From Sandaracinus sp964481145 (GTDB lineage Bacteria > Myxococcota_A > Polyangia > Polyangiales > Sandaracinaceae): DNA of 64,000 bases. Each line of letters begins with the position of its first letter. The stretch's first letter is position 1. The DNA lies in NCBI GenBank assembly GCA_964481145.1, contig CAYZTA010000005.1, forward strand, positions 62,001 through 126,000, written 5' to 3'. The notes under the pieces were generated by a model, which had not been told where the DNA came from, did no database searches, and was given only the letters and a program-made list of their open reading frames with translations. A program made the translations under genes and the position numbers. Below, piece by piece: positions 1 to 8,567 of the stretch.

Positions 1-1088
1 GAAGCACGACCGAGGTCATCTTCTATGTGCTCAGCCATCCACGCGAGCTCCTGGACCATCTCTCGGCGAACCATCGTCTCCTTTACATTCCGATGATTTG
101 CGCGCCCTTCGCGCTCTTGCCGCTCCTGCGGCCGGGGTTTTTGCTCCTTGGCGCGCCTGTGATCGCGATCAATCTCCTTTCGGAGTTTCCGGGGACAACG
201 GATCTCGATTCACACTATTTGACCCCAGCGCTCCCGCTCATCGCCGCTGCGAGCGTTCAGGGCGCCGCGTCGTTGCGGCTAGGCTCGTTGCACATCGGAG
301 ACGCGCTGCGCCTCTCGCCTCTTGTTTGTTCCGCGGTTTTGGCTCACGCCCTCTTCGGCGGCACACCGCTCTCGCTCTCGTTTTCGTGGGATGACTTCAC
401 ACCAGACGAGAATACGAATGGCGCTCGCATCGTGCTCTCGCACATTCCGGAGGGCGCCTCGGTGCAAGCACCCGATGCGCTCTTACCGCATTTGGCGGAG
501 CGGCGTACGTTGCGGCGCGCACCCCCACCTGAGTCCAATAGCGCCTACGTCGTCTTCGATGCGTTTCATCGTCGACGATATCGCCATGAAGAAGATCTCT
601 TGCGCACAGAAGAAGAGCCTCTCTTGCGCACGTGGCTCGCCCGCGATGATCACGCCTTGATCGCCTCTGGGGGGGACTACCTCCTCCTCGCGCGCGATCG
701 TGATCCGCGTTCGGGCATCGGCGTCGCGCGATATGTGGTCGATCACACCGAAGATCCGAGCGAAGGACAGCGCCTTTCGGCGTGCCTGGGGCTTCGAAAT
801 GCGCGGATCGAGCGCTCTCTCTTGGTTTTGGAGCTCGTGGCTCGAGGAGCTTGCCCCGAAGATCTCGCGCTCCGCATCGGAAGACGGAAGAGACCTTCAC
901 GCGTCGATCTCATCGCCGATGGTTTGCTTTCGCCCGCACATTTCCAAGCGGGCGACGTGATCCGATCCACGCATCCGATCACGGACGAAGATGCCGAAAG
1001 CGGGGAACTCCACGTCGGCGCGCTGCGCTCGAGTGGGGCCCGCCCCGAGCACGCGGACCCCATGTCGATTCGGTTGAACCTCCCGTGA
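1..1088 (+). CDS. DUF2079-type integral membrane protein, 5'-truncated
   Basis: The frame is open from base 3, so the gene starts outside the window; the first in-window start-like codon (GTG at 27) is probably internal. The visible part has a Leu/Pro-rich membrane segment, then NLLSEFPGTTDLDSHY and a second hydrophobic stretch, a pattern I know from the C-terminal part of DUF2079 predicted membrane proteins, followed by a soluble region of about 250 residues. Function is unknown in this family. The gene is convergent with dnaA, with nine bases between the two stop codons. Family assignment is from memory of the motif pattern and is moderately sure. Confidence 0.6.
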   Translation, partial: STTEVIFYVLSHPRELLDHLSANHRLLYIPMICAPFALLPLLRPGFLLLGAPVIAINLLSEFPGTTDLDSHYLTPALPLIAAASVQGAASLRLGSLHIGDALRLSPLVCSAVLAHALFGGTPLSLSFSWDDFTPDENTNGARIVLSHIPEGASVQAPDALLPHLAERRTLRRAPPPESNSAYVVFDAFHRRRYRHEEDLLRTEEEPLLRTWLARDDHALIASGGDYLLLARDRDPRSGIGVARYVVDHTEDPSEGQRLSACLGLRNARIERSLLVLELVARGACPEDLALRIGRRKRPSRVDLIADGLLSPAHFQAGDVIRSTHPITDEDAESGELHVGALRSSGARPEHADPMSIRLNLP

Positions 1089-1097
1089 AGCCAACGT

Positions 1098-2612
1098 TCA
1101 AACGAGGCCGATCTTGCGCTCGATCACCTCGATGGCGCGCTGCACACGCTCGTCGCTCTCGGACAAACCTTTGATTTTCCGGTGCGCGTTCATGACCGTC
1201 GTGTGGTCTTTGTTGCCGAAACGCGCGCCGATCATCGGATAGCTGAGCTCGAGCCGCTCACGGCAGATGTACATCGCGATCATTCGTGGCTGCGAGACAT
1301 TGCGATGACGCCGATCGCTCATCAGCTCTTTCAGCCCGATTTGGAAATATTCACACGTCGCGCGCTGCACGTCTTCGACCGTGGTCTGACGAACGGCTCT
1401 GTCCTTGGGCAGCTGCGCTCCGAGCGCCGTTCGCGCGACATCCATGTCGAGAGAGCGCCGCATCGAATCGGCGTACACGGCCAATCGCAACAGCGTGCCT
1501 TCGAGCTCGCGCACGTTGCTCTGAACGACTTGCGCCATGAGCAACGCGACATCGTCCGGAAGTGCAATGTCTTCTTGCTCCGCCTTCTTTCGAAGAATCG
1601 CGATGCGCGTATCGAGCTCGGGCGCCTGAATATCCGCCACCAATCCCCATTGGAAGCGCGAAATGAGGCGCTCCTGCATCTCGGGGATGTGCTGCGGGTA
1701 GACGTCGCTCGTCACGACGATCTGTTTGTCGGCGTGATAGAGCGCGTTGAATGTATGGAAGAACTCTTCCTGCGTCTGTTCACGCCCCGCGAGGAACTGA
1801 ATGTCGTCGATGACCAGCACATCGCACGAACCACGATACCGACCGCGGAACTCGTCGATGCGCTTGTGCTGCAACGCCCAGATGAACTCGTTCGTGAAGC
1901 GCTCGGCGCTGAGGAAAAGAATGCGCGCACCGGGGCTGTCCTCGAGCACCTTGTGGCCCACGGCGTTGACGAGGTGGGTCTTGCCCAGGCCGACTTTGCT
2001 ATAGATGAAAAGCGGATTGTAGCGTTTGCCTGGGCTCGAGCTCGCGGCGATCGATGCCGCATGCGCCAGCTGATTCGAAGGCCCGACGACGAAATTGTCG
2101 AAGACGTATCGTGGATTGAGCGCGTATGAGGCCTCCGGTAGAGGCGTTTCAGTTCGAACAGACGGAGGCTTGGGCATGGACGACTCCGCCTGCATGTCGA
2201 ACGGAAGCTCGCCCGCCGCGCGATACGCGCGCATCGAAGGACGCGACGCACGCGCCGTTGCGCGGCGATCCATCGAAAGACGCGGCGCACGAAACTCATC
2301 TCCTGCCTCCGTCGTTCCCATGACCGAAGGCGCGCTCACCTGTCCTGCCGAGCTGACCTGCTCTTGAAGGCCCGCGTCGACGACCCACACGACGTCGAGC
2401 TCACGCGTGCCGGTCAACCTACCGAGGGACTCCAAGATATCGGGCAAATACCGAGAGGAAATCCAATCTGCAAAGAACCGATTTGGAATCCGAAGACGCA
2501 CCTCGCGTCCCTCGATGCCATCGAACCGGATGGGTTCGAGCCAAGTCGCGTAAGTCTCCTCTGCGAGCCTTCCACGCAGCTTGCCAAGAGTCGATTCCCA
2601 CAACGCGTCCAT
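1098..2612 (-). CDS. dnaA: Chromosomal replication initiator protein DnaA
   Basis: ATP-dependent initiator that binds DnaA boxes and opens oriC. Domain I spans about residues 1-80 (ALWESTLGKLRGRL), a variable linker follows, and the AAA+ core starts near 165 (YVFDNFVVGPSNQLAHAAS). Walker A is at about 205-212 (SKVGLGKTH), Walker B at 266-271 (VLVIDDIQF), and the domain IV DNA-binding signature DHTTVMNAHRKIK is near the C-terminus. The length of 504 aa is normal for a GC-rich phylum. One oddity is that the usual GG of the P-loop (YGGVGLGKT) reads SK here. dnaN is not adjacent. The start gives a standard domain I. Confidence 0.97.
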   Translation of the reverse strand: MDALWESTLGKLRGRLAEETYATWLEPIRFDGIEGREVRLRIPNRFFADWISSRYLPDILESLGRLTGTRELDVVWVVDAGLQEQVSSAGQVSAPSVMGTTEAGDEFRAPRLSMDRRATARASRPSMRAYRAAGELPFDMQAESSMPKPPSVRTETPLPEASYALNPRYVFDNFVVGPSNQLAHAASIAASSSPGKRYNPLFIYSKVGLGKTHLVNAVGHKVLEDSPGARILFLSAERFTNEFIWALQHKRIDEFRGRYRGSCDVLVIDDIQFLAGREQTQEEFFHTFNALYHADKQIVVTSDVYPQHIPEMQERLISRFQWGLVADIQAPELDTRIAILRKKAEQEDIALPDDVALLMAQVVQSNVRELEGTLLRLAVYADSMRRSLDMDVARTALGAQLPKDRAVRQTTVEDVQRATCEYFQIGLKELMSDRRHRNVSQPRMIAMYICRERLELSYPMIGARFGNKDHTTVMNAHRKIKGLSESDERVQRAIEVIERKIGLV

Positions 2613-3362
2613 GCCAGAAACCCAAGCCTTTGTGCGGAGTTAACCAACCAATCCACAACCAATCCACAAGCCGTTCGAAACGGCTCATGGTGCTTCCCTA
2701 AGCTCGCTCTTCATGGCCCGAGTACGCGCCACGGACAAACCCGTTCGACGGGCTCGAGCAGCGTTCAACCAGAGGTTCGTATCCAGCGCGGGCGTATCAC
2801 GATTTCATCCACGATACGTATTTGTCGCCCGACACGCGCCTATCATCGTCGATACATCTATCATCATCGATATATCGAAGACGTCCTGGAATCCAAGCGA
2901 AGAGCATCCACGGCAAAGCCAAGAGGGGAGGTTCTGATGATCTCATGAGATACCGAGACACTCCGGACCGCGATTTCTCGCGGAAAAAAACAAATCTCGA
3001 CCGAAGGCACCGGCCCCCTCGAGGGAGATTGACGCTAGCAAAGCTCCTGGGCGCCGTCTATGGGTCTCGTGACGAAAACTTGTAACCAACTGTGATCACA
3101 TATGTTTCTGGGTGTGGGTTTCCGTCATTCGAGGCTCGATACACACCCCCGTTCGAGGGGGCTCGCGGAAGTCGGCGAGATCACACGTGATCCGGTGAGC
3201 GATGGGGATCCGCAGCGATCGTAAGGCTCACGGATCACCGACGATTCCGCCTTTTTCTTGGTTCGTTCGGCTGAACGAGGTAAGTCGGAATCCGCGGCGC
3301 AAGCGTCCCGTTCCACAATCGGGCGCACGGAAACGTCTTGGGTGCGCAGGATCGGAGACGCG
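2613..3362. other. Gene-free region upstream of dnaA, candidate oriC
   Basis: No convincing gene lies in these 750 bases. I see four same-strand ATCCAC cores (2651, 2662, 2807, 2906); the first two sit in ACCAATCCACAA copies exactly 11 bases apart and match the TTATCCACA DnaA box at 7 of 9 positions. There is an AT-richer segment at 2841-2880 with two near-identical 14-mers. Three dyads share a GTTCGA or GTTCGAA core: 2670-2684, 2740-2752 and 3146-3161. Position next to dnaA plus these elements suggests oriC; strand asymmetry and box affinity are untested. Confidence 0.45.
2841..2872. repeat. Two AT-rich near-palindromic 14-mers
   Basis: TATCATCGTCGATA (2841-2854) and TATCATCATCGATA (2859-2872) differ at one base and start 18 bases apart, followed by TATCG. 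They form the most AT-rich patch of the dnaA upstream region and could be unwinding-element repeats or a regulator site. Confidence 0.5.
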
Positions 3363-4286
3363 ATGGTTCGTCAGGTTCATCCGGGTCAGTGGATGTGTGT
3401 CGCTTTTGTGTTGTGGCCAGCGCTCTTTGCGCCCATGCGGGCATGGGCTCAGCGCGCGGTCGATCCTCCTGTGGCCGACGTCCAAGAGACGACGAGGGGA
3501 GTCGCCATGGGTCTTGGAGCTCGAGCCTCCGCGGCTTCGACCTCGGGCCTCGCATACAACGCCGCGGGCATGTCGATCACGCGCGCCTATCACATCGAAA
3601 GTGTGGCCGGATACGAGCCGGGGACGAGCCGGTTCACCATTGGCGCTGCGCTCGTCGACTCCTTCAGCTCTCCAGTCGCCATGGGCGTTTCTTATCGTTA
3701 CATCATGGGCAACGGACAATATGGACACGGGGGGATGGAAGGGCGTGTCGCGCTGGGTCTTCCGCTCGGCGATGCATTCGCGATCGGCGTCAGCGGTCGT
3801 TACATGAGTTTTTGGCGGGAAGGTCAGCCTGAGGGAGACGAACGAGGACCTTTCGCCGAGGGGATCACGATGGACGCATCGATTCGGGTGAGTCCAGTGG
3901 CGGGTCTGCACATCGCGGCGTTGGGGTATAACCTCATCGATCACGGCACATCGCTCGTCCCTCGTCTCGTGGGTGGAAGCGCGAGCTACACGATCGAGAA
4001 CATGGTCACGCTGGCGTTCGACGGACTCGCAGATCTCTCGACGTTTTATGCGCCAGACGGCTCACTTCGGCCCGAAGCGCTCCTCGGAGGAGCCGTGGAG
4101 GTGTTCCTTTCTGGAGTGCCCATCCGGGCGGGCTACAGCTTCGATACAGGCCGCGATATTCATTACATCACGGCTGGGCTTGGTTACGTCACGAACGAAT
4201 GGGGGCTCGACTTCTCGTATCGGCAGCAAGTGGTGGGTGACGACGATACGTGGCTTTTGTTGGGCTTTCGTTATTCCGTCCATTGA
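3363..4286 (+). CDS. Predicted outer-membrane beta-barrel protein
   Basis: From the ATG at 3363 (GGAG a few bases upstream) the product is 307 aa with a clear signal peptide: MVRQVHPGQW, a hydrophobic core, and a cleavage site near RAWAQ. The mature part has alternating hydrophobic/polar strands, many Gly and aromatic residues, and ends in FRYSVH, with a near-terminal aromatic strand as expected for an outer-membrane barrel. The N-terminal GLGARASAASTSGLAYNAAGMS resembles the start of FadL/PorV-type barrels. No ligand can be inferred. An upstream GTG at 3258 would bury the signal peptide and is less likely. Confidence 0.7.
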   Translation: MVRQVHPGQWMCVAFVLWPALFAPMRAWAQRAVDPPVADVQETTRGVAMGLGARASAASTSGLAYNAAGMSITRAYHIESVAGYEPGTSRFTIGAALVDSFSSPVAMGVSYRYIMGNGQYGHGGMEGRVALGLPLGDAFAIGVSGRYMSFWREGQPEGDERGPFAEGITMDASIRVSPVAGLHIAALGYNLIDHGTSLVPRLVGGSASYTIENMVTLAFDGLADLSTFYAPDGSLRPEALLGGAVEVFLSGVPIRAGYSFDTGRDIHYITAGLGYVTNEWGLDFSYRQQVVGDDDTWLLLGFRYSVH

Positions 4287-4400
4287 ACGTTCTTTGCTAC
4301 CTTCACGGGAACCAACCCATGGACGCGGTGTCTTGCTTGGGCGGTGGATCTCGCCCGAGATATCGATAGGGCAGCGGCTGCCGCAGGGTTTCATCTCCCG

Positions 4401-5018
4401 ATGCTCGATGGTGAAGAAGAAAAGCTCATCGAGCGCTTGAAGCGGAGGGACGAAGCCGCGTTCAACACAATCGTGCGCCTCTATCAAGAGCGTGTGTTTC
4501 GGCTGCTTTTGCGGATGCTCGGGGACCGCGAAGAAGCCGAAGACGTGGCTCAAGAGGTGTTCATTAGCGTGTTCAAGTCGATCGATAGTTTCCGCGGAGA
4601 CAGCAAGTTTTCGACGTGGCTTTATCGAGTGGCCACCAATCACTGTAAAAACCGTATCAAGTATCTGGATCGACGGGCGCGTGGGAAGCGCAAGGAACTC
4701 GATGAACTCTCTGAACACGATGCGCTCGAAAGCGCGACGATGAATCCGTCGGCGCAGATCGCGCGCCCCGATGAGCAAGCCGAAGCGAATCAAATGGAGA
4801 TCATCGTGCGCAGCGCGATCATGGAGCTCGACGAAGATCAACGAATGCTTGTGATCATGCGGGACGTCGAGAATATGAGTTACGAGGAGATTCAAGCCGA
4901 AACGGGGTTGCTCGAGGGCACGGTGAAGAGCCGTCTGCATCGCGCGAGGCTCGCATTGGCAAAGCGGGTGCAACTCGCGATGCACGAACGCCGATCCAAG
5001 GGTTCGCGCGGTGAGTGA
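4401..5018 (+). CDS. ECF-family (RpoE-like) RNA polymerase sigma factor
   Basis: Region 2 is clear: DEAAFNTIVRLYQERVFRLLLRM, then DREEAEDVAQEVFISVF and FRGDSKFSTWLYRVATNHCKN. Region 4 follows at the C-terminus: LDEDQRMLVIMRDVENMSYEEIQAETGL and GTVKSRLHRAR, the -35 recognition helix-turn-helix. The ATG at 4401 aligns with family N-termini; an in-frame GTG at 4344 would add 19 residues. The stop overlaps the next gene by 8 bases, so the two are translationally coupled, as is typical of a sigma/anti-sigma pair. Confidence 0.93.
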   Translation: MLDGEEEKLIERLKRRDEAAFNTIVRLYQERVFRLLLRMLGDREEAEDVAQEVFISVFKSIDSFRGDSKFSTWLYRVATNHCKNRIKYLDRRARGKRKELDELSEHDALESATMNPSAQIARPDEQAEANQMEIIVRSAIMELDEDQRMLVIMRDVENMSYEEIQAETGLLEGTVKSRLHRARLALAKRVQLAMHERRSKGSRGE

Positions 5019-5409
5019 GATCATGGACCACGATGAAGCACGCGAGCTCTTTGGCGAGGCCATCGAGGGGACGCTTCCGTCTTCCAAAAAAGAAGCGCTC
5101 GAACGGGCGCTTGCGAATGATCCGGCGCTTCGCGAGGAATTCGATTCCTATCGATGGGTCGTTCGCAGCGCTGCGGCCCTGGGGACGGAATCCAAGGATG
5201 TGGACGAGACGCCGGATCTATTGCCCGGGGTGCAATCGAAGTTGCGGCGACGAAGTCGAGGTCGCTTTTATCGAACTCGGTTTTCTGAGCAGGCGGATGC
5301 ACGACGCGGATTCTGGATTTTGGTGGCCATCGCGATGGGGCTCCTGATCGCGGTCACCTGGGTCGTCCTCCAGAATGTCGTGGTTGTTCAGAATTCGATC
5401 GGTTCCTAA
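5011..5409 (+). CDS. Putative membrane-bound anti-sigma factor without zinc motif
   Basis: This 132-aa protein starts (GTG) inside the end of the ECF sigma gene. Residues 1-50 form an acidic helical domain (EARELFGEAIEG, then ALERALANDPALREEFD) resembling the anti-sigma N-terminal domain, and residues about 100-122 form one transmembrane helix. It has no cysteine at all, so the HxxxCxxC zinc motif of ZAS anti-sigma factors is absent. The role is inferred from gene order, size, topology and overlap. It likely sequesters the preceding sigma factor at the inner membrane. Confidence 0.7.
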   Translation: MSEIMDHDEARELFGEAIEGTLPSSKKEALERALANDPALREEFDSYRWVVRSAAALGTESKDVDETPDLLPGVQSKLRRRSRGRFYRTRFSEQADARRGFWILVAIAMGLLIAVTWVVLQNVVVVQNSIGS

Positions 5410-5466
5410 GTAGACCCAGTCTCAGAAAGACCAGTCTCAGAAAGAAAAGACTGGTGAAATTAAAGC

Positions 5467-5562
5467 GGCCCACGCTGCGGGGGGGGATTGCAGCGCGGGC
5501 CTAAGTGCGACGTAGCTCAATCGGCGGTTGGGGGGGCAGACTCGCCGACTCCGCTACGTCGC
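5467..5562. other. Two adjacent strong hairpins with G-run loops
   Basis: The 346-base gap between the anti-sigma gene and the next gene carries two dyads. Hairpin 1 (5467-5501) has 12-base arms GGCCCACGCTGC / GCAGCGCGGGCC with one mismatch and a loop starting with eight G. Hairpin 2 (5507-5562) has perfect 10-base arms GCGACGTAGC / GCTACGTCGC, an inner 6-base stem TCGGCG / CGCCGA, and a loop with seven G. No T-run follows, so a plain intrinsic terminator does not explain them; a structured RNA or 3' UTR is possible. The rest of the gap shows nothing I recognise. Confidence 0.5.
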
Positions 5563-5755
5563 GGTCCTATCTTATGCGGGAGGCGTGCCAACAGGGGGAG
5601 CTTCGTGTTTCAAGTGTTTTTCGATTTCTTAGGCCCCCTATCTGTTTCTGATTTCAGAGAAGGCTTTCGAATCTGAAACGGTCCTTTCAATGATGCATCG
5701 CGTCACACCCGCCGAGTGGGTTCCACCCGTTCCGATTTGACACTGGTGGAGCGGC

Positions 5756-7810
5756 ATGGCTAGAGCGGAACCCATGCGTCACTCGAAAGCCCTCGTCGTT
5801 CTCGCACTCACCATGTACGGCTGTGGATCAAGTGCTGTCCAACCTCTTGGGGCCACCACACCACAGGTGAATACGGCGACAGGTGCTCGTCTCGCCCTCT
5901 CGATGACAGATCTCGAAGAAGTGCGCGATGTGATCGTCACCGGCTCCAGTGTGTTCGTGGCGACCGATGATGGCGTGCTGGTGTACGCAGGGGATGCCGA
6001 ACCGCAGCGGATCGGCGTGGCTGACGGACTCCCGTCCAACGACGTTCATGCCATTGCGAGCGAAAACGACGGAAGTTGGCTCGTGGCCACGGCCCAAGGG
6101 CTCGCATCATGGCGGGATGGGCAAATCACTCGGGTCGAAGGCGTTCCTGCGCATGTTCGCGCCACCGATCTTGCCATCGCACGCGATGGCACCGCATGGC
6201 TCTGTACGCTTTCGGGGCTTTTTCGTCGGGTGGATGGAACATGGGAGTCGCTGGGGGAACCGCTTCATTGCACCACTCTTTCGCTGACCCCCGAGGGACA
6301 TGTGTGGGTCGGAACCGATCGAGGGATGCTTTATATCGAAGGTGATACAATGCATGAGCATGGGCCTTCGAGTGGAATTCCTGAGCCGTACGTGCGCTCG
6401 ATCGTTCCCGTGCTCCCCGGTCAGGTCTTGGCCCTCGTCGAGGGCGTGCAGAAGACCCAGCTCGCATTCTGGGATGGGACGAATTGGTATGGATTGACCC
6501 TGCCTGGGCTCGAAGAGCCGGTCATCGGGCTCGTGGAAAGAGGGAGTCGGGGTGCGACCCTCATGACCACTGAACGTGCATTTTCCATTGCGCCTACAGG
6601 GCCGGGCACCGCGTTTCGCGCGCTTTCGTCACGGGTAGGAAACGCGCGTCGCGAGGCGATCGCCAGATCCGTGGCTGCGAGCGAATCACCGCAAATCGAC
6701 GCTTCGCGCGTGCTTCGTCCGCCTCAGTCGATGGCGCATGTGCCGGAGTCGGGGCCGAGCGTGGATGCTCCTTCACTCGTCGCGAATCCGCTGCGTATCG
6801 ATGGTCTACCGAGCCGTATGGTCCGCGCCTTCGTCAGCGGGGAGCATCTGCTCGTCGCGGCAGCGAACCAGGGTGTGGTGCAGGTTGGGCCGCGCGGCGA
6901 TCTGCGTTGGCTCCGATCGTATTCGCTCGTTCCCAATGCGGATTTGCAAATCGCAACCGAAGCCCGAGGGGGAGTGTGGATGCGTGCGCGCGGTGGGGCG
7001 ATCGCGAAATGGCAAGATGGGCGTTGGCGGAGGCTCGAGCTGCCGGAGGGATTGCGTGTGCAGGCGATCGCTTCTGGGCCGCGCGGAGCCTACTTGGCCG
7101 CGTTCGATGCAGGCACGGCCCACGTGCGAATCTTCGTGAGCGAGAGCGGGGCGTTTCGTCTTTTCTTGGAGCGCGACCTCGAAGCTTCGATCACCTCGAT
7201 TCCGTTCATGGAGGTCAGTGATGATGGCCGTATTTGGATGGCGGTGAATATTGGTGAGGACCGATCGCGTGGCGTGGCGATGATCGATTCGAATCGAGAG
7301 ACCGTGGCGTATTACCACCGCGCGGTGGATCAAGGACAAGGGTTGCCCATTCCCGACGAAGTGTCGGCGATTTCGTTCGATGCGATGGGTCATCCGTGGT
7401 TTGCGACATTGAATGGCGCGGTCCGCCTCGAAGAGCATCAGGCGATCGTGTTCGATGAGACGCGCGGTGTGCGAGGCGAAGTCGTCTCGGATGTGACGAG
7501 CGGAAGCGGTCGAATGTGGATCGCGGCGGCCGAGGGGCTTGGTTCCTATCACGAACAAGCTTTTGATTTTTACCAGCCGCTCTTGGTGCGGGAACGAAGG
7601 CCGACGGCGCTCGCCACCGATTCCGCAGGGCACCTTTGGGCTGCGGGGAGGCGGGGGCTTTTGGAGTTCGACGGAACCGAGTGGCACGACTTGAGCGCAA
7701 CGGGCGCTTTGCCCATCGAACAGTTCATGGATGTCGAAGTGGACGGCGCTGGACGTGTTTGGCTCCTTGGTCAAGAAGCGCTCCTCGTACTCATCCAGCC
7801 AAGCCGTTGA
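5756..7810 (+). CDS. Two-component-regulator-propeller lipoprotein
   Basis: 684 aa with an N-terminal export signal ending near MYGCGSS, a plausible though imperfect lipobox. The body contains repeated propeller blades of the Reg_prop type: GLPSNDVHAIASENDGSWLVATAQGLASW, AIARDGTAWLCTLSGLFR, then similar units such as MWIAAAEGLGSY and LWAAGRRGLLEF. A Ser/Pro-rich break near residues 300-345 separates two propellers. No kinase or enzyme domain is attached, so it is probably a periplasmic or outer-membrane sensory or scaffold protein. GGAG lies 5-6 bases before the start. Its 3' end overlaps the convergent downstream gene by 20 bases. Confidence 0.8.
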   Translation: MARAEPMRHSKALVVLALTMYGCGSSAVQPLGATTPQVNTATGARLALSMTDLEEVRDVIVTGSSVFVATDDGVLVYAGDAEPQRIGVADGLPSNDVHAIASENDGSWLVATAQGLASWRDGQITRVEGVPAHVRATDLAIARDGTAWLCTLSGLFRRVDGTWESLGEPLHCTTLSLTPEGHVWVGTDRGMLYIEGDTMHEHGPSSGIPEPYVRSIVPVLPGQVLALVEGVQKTQLAFWDGTNWYGLTLPGLEEPVIGLVERGSRGATLMTTERAFSIAPTGPGTAFRALSSRVGNARREAIARSVAASESPQIDASRVLRPPQSMAHVPESGPSVDAPSLVANPLRIDGLPSRMVRAFVSGEHLLVAAANQGVVQVGPRGDLRWLRSYSLVPNADLQIATEARGGVWMRARGGAIAKWQDGRWRRLELPEGLRVQAIASGPRGAYLAAFDAGTAHVRIFVSESGAFRLFLERDLEASITSIPFMEVSDDGRIWMAVNIGEDRSRGVAMIDSNRETVAYYHRAVDQGQGLPIPDEVSAISFDAMGHPWFATLNGAVRLEEHQAIVFDETRGVRGEVVSDVTSGSGRMWIAAAEGLGSYHEQAFDFYQPLLVRERRPTALATDSAGHLWAAGRRGLLEFDGTEWHDLSATGALPIEQFMDVEVDGAGRVWLLGQEALLVLIQPSR

Positions 7811-8567
7811 GGTTCATCTCGTCCGCCAGGAAGGCGGTGCAGGTGGTGAGGTAGAGTTGCCTGTGGGCGACGAGATGATGGACGTGTTGGCCTTCGGGAA
7901 AGAAGAGGCGCTCGACTCGAACACCCTCGCGTTCCGCCTGGTCGAGGAATCGCTCGACATGCTCTCGGGGGACGAGCATGTCGGCACCTCCCCATATCGC
8001 GAGAAGTGGCTTTCCAATGTGTATCCTCTGCATGAAGCCAAGGCTCGACTGCATGAATTGAATCTGGCTTGGGGCGATCAGGTGCCAAAGGCCCATGAAC
8101 GCGGAGAGGGGCGGCGTGAGAAGCGGATGAACATGAGAAGGGCGCCGCCCGAGCGCGGCGAGGATGCCCGGCAACATCGCACGGCTCGCGTAGGTCGCAG
8201 TAAAACGTGGCGAAACATGTTCGGGAAATCCCGGCGCGGAATCGAGAATGGTCGCGCGATGCTGCGCACGCACTTCGGGCGGGAGCGCCTCGAGGAACGC
8301 ACGCAATGACCAAAAGCCCGCGTTGCTGAACGCGTGAACGGAAAAGGGCCGTGCTCCGTCTCGATCGAGATGTGCGAGATGATCGGCAAGACGCTGACCC
8401 TCGTTGAACCAGCCGTTCGGCCGCGACATGGCTTCGAAGCTACGAGGAATCCAAATGCACGTCTCGAGCCCGAGGTGCTTCTCGTAATGTTGCGCCAGAC
8501 CGCGGAGATGACGCTCGCGCGAGCCATGCCAACCGACAATCAAGATGCGAGACGAAGCTCGAGCCAT
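7791..8567 (-). CDS. TMEM53/DUF829-like alpha/beta hydrolase
   Basis: From ATG at 8567 (MARASSRILIVGWHGS) the product is 258 aa. It has the hydrolase strand-turn-helix with nucleophile-elbow-like FSNAGFW (the family uses an FSN/S-type elbow rather than plain GxSxG), a late acid in WGGADMLVP, and a late His in PEGQHVHHL. These match my memory of the DUF829/TMEM53 family. The substrate is unknown. The start overlaps the gshB end by 28 bases, which suggests co-transcription with glutathione synthase. Confidence 0.7.
   Translation of the reverse strand: MARASSRILIVGWHGSRERHLRGLAQHYEKHLGLETCIWIPRSFEAMSRPNGWFNEGQRLADHLAHLDRDGARPFSVHAFSNAGFWSLRAFLEALPPEVRAQHRATILDSAPGFPEHVSPRFTATYASRAMLPGILAALGRRPSHVHPLLTPPLSAFMGLWHLIAPSQIQFMQSSLGFMQRIHIGKPLLAIWGGADMLVPREHVERFLDQAEREGVRVERLFFPEGQHVHHLVAHRQLYLTTCTAFLADEMNLNGLAG

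Noticed and set aside
5507..5530. tRNA-like start GTAGCTCAATCGG
   Set aside because: The sequence folds as a long hairpin and no tRNA T-arm or acceptor stem is visible.
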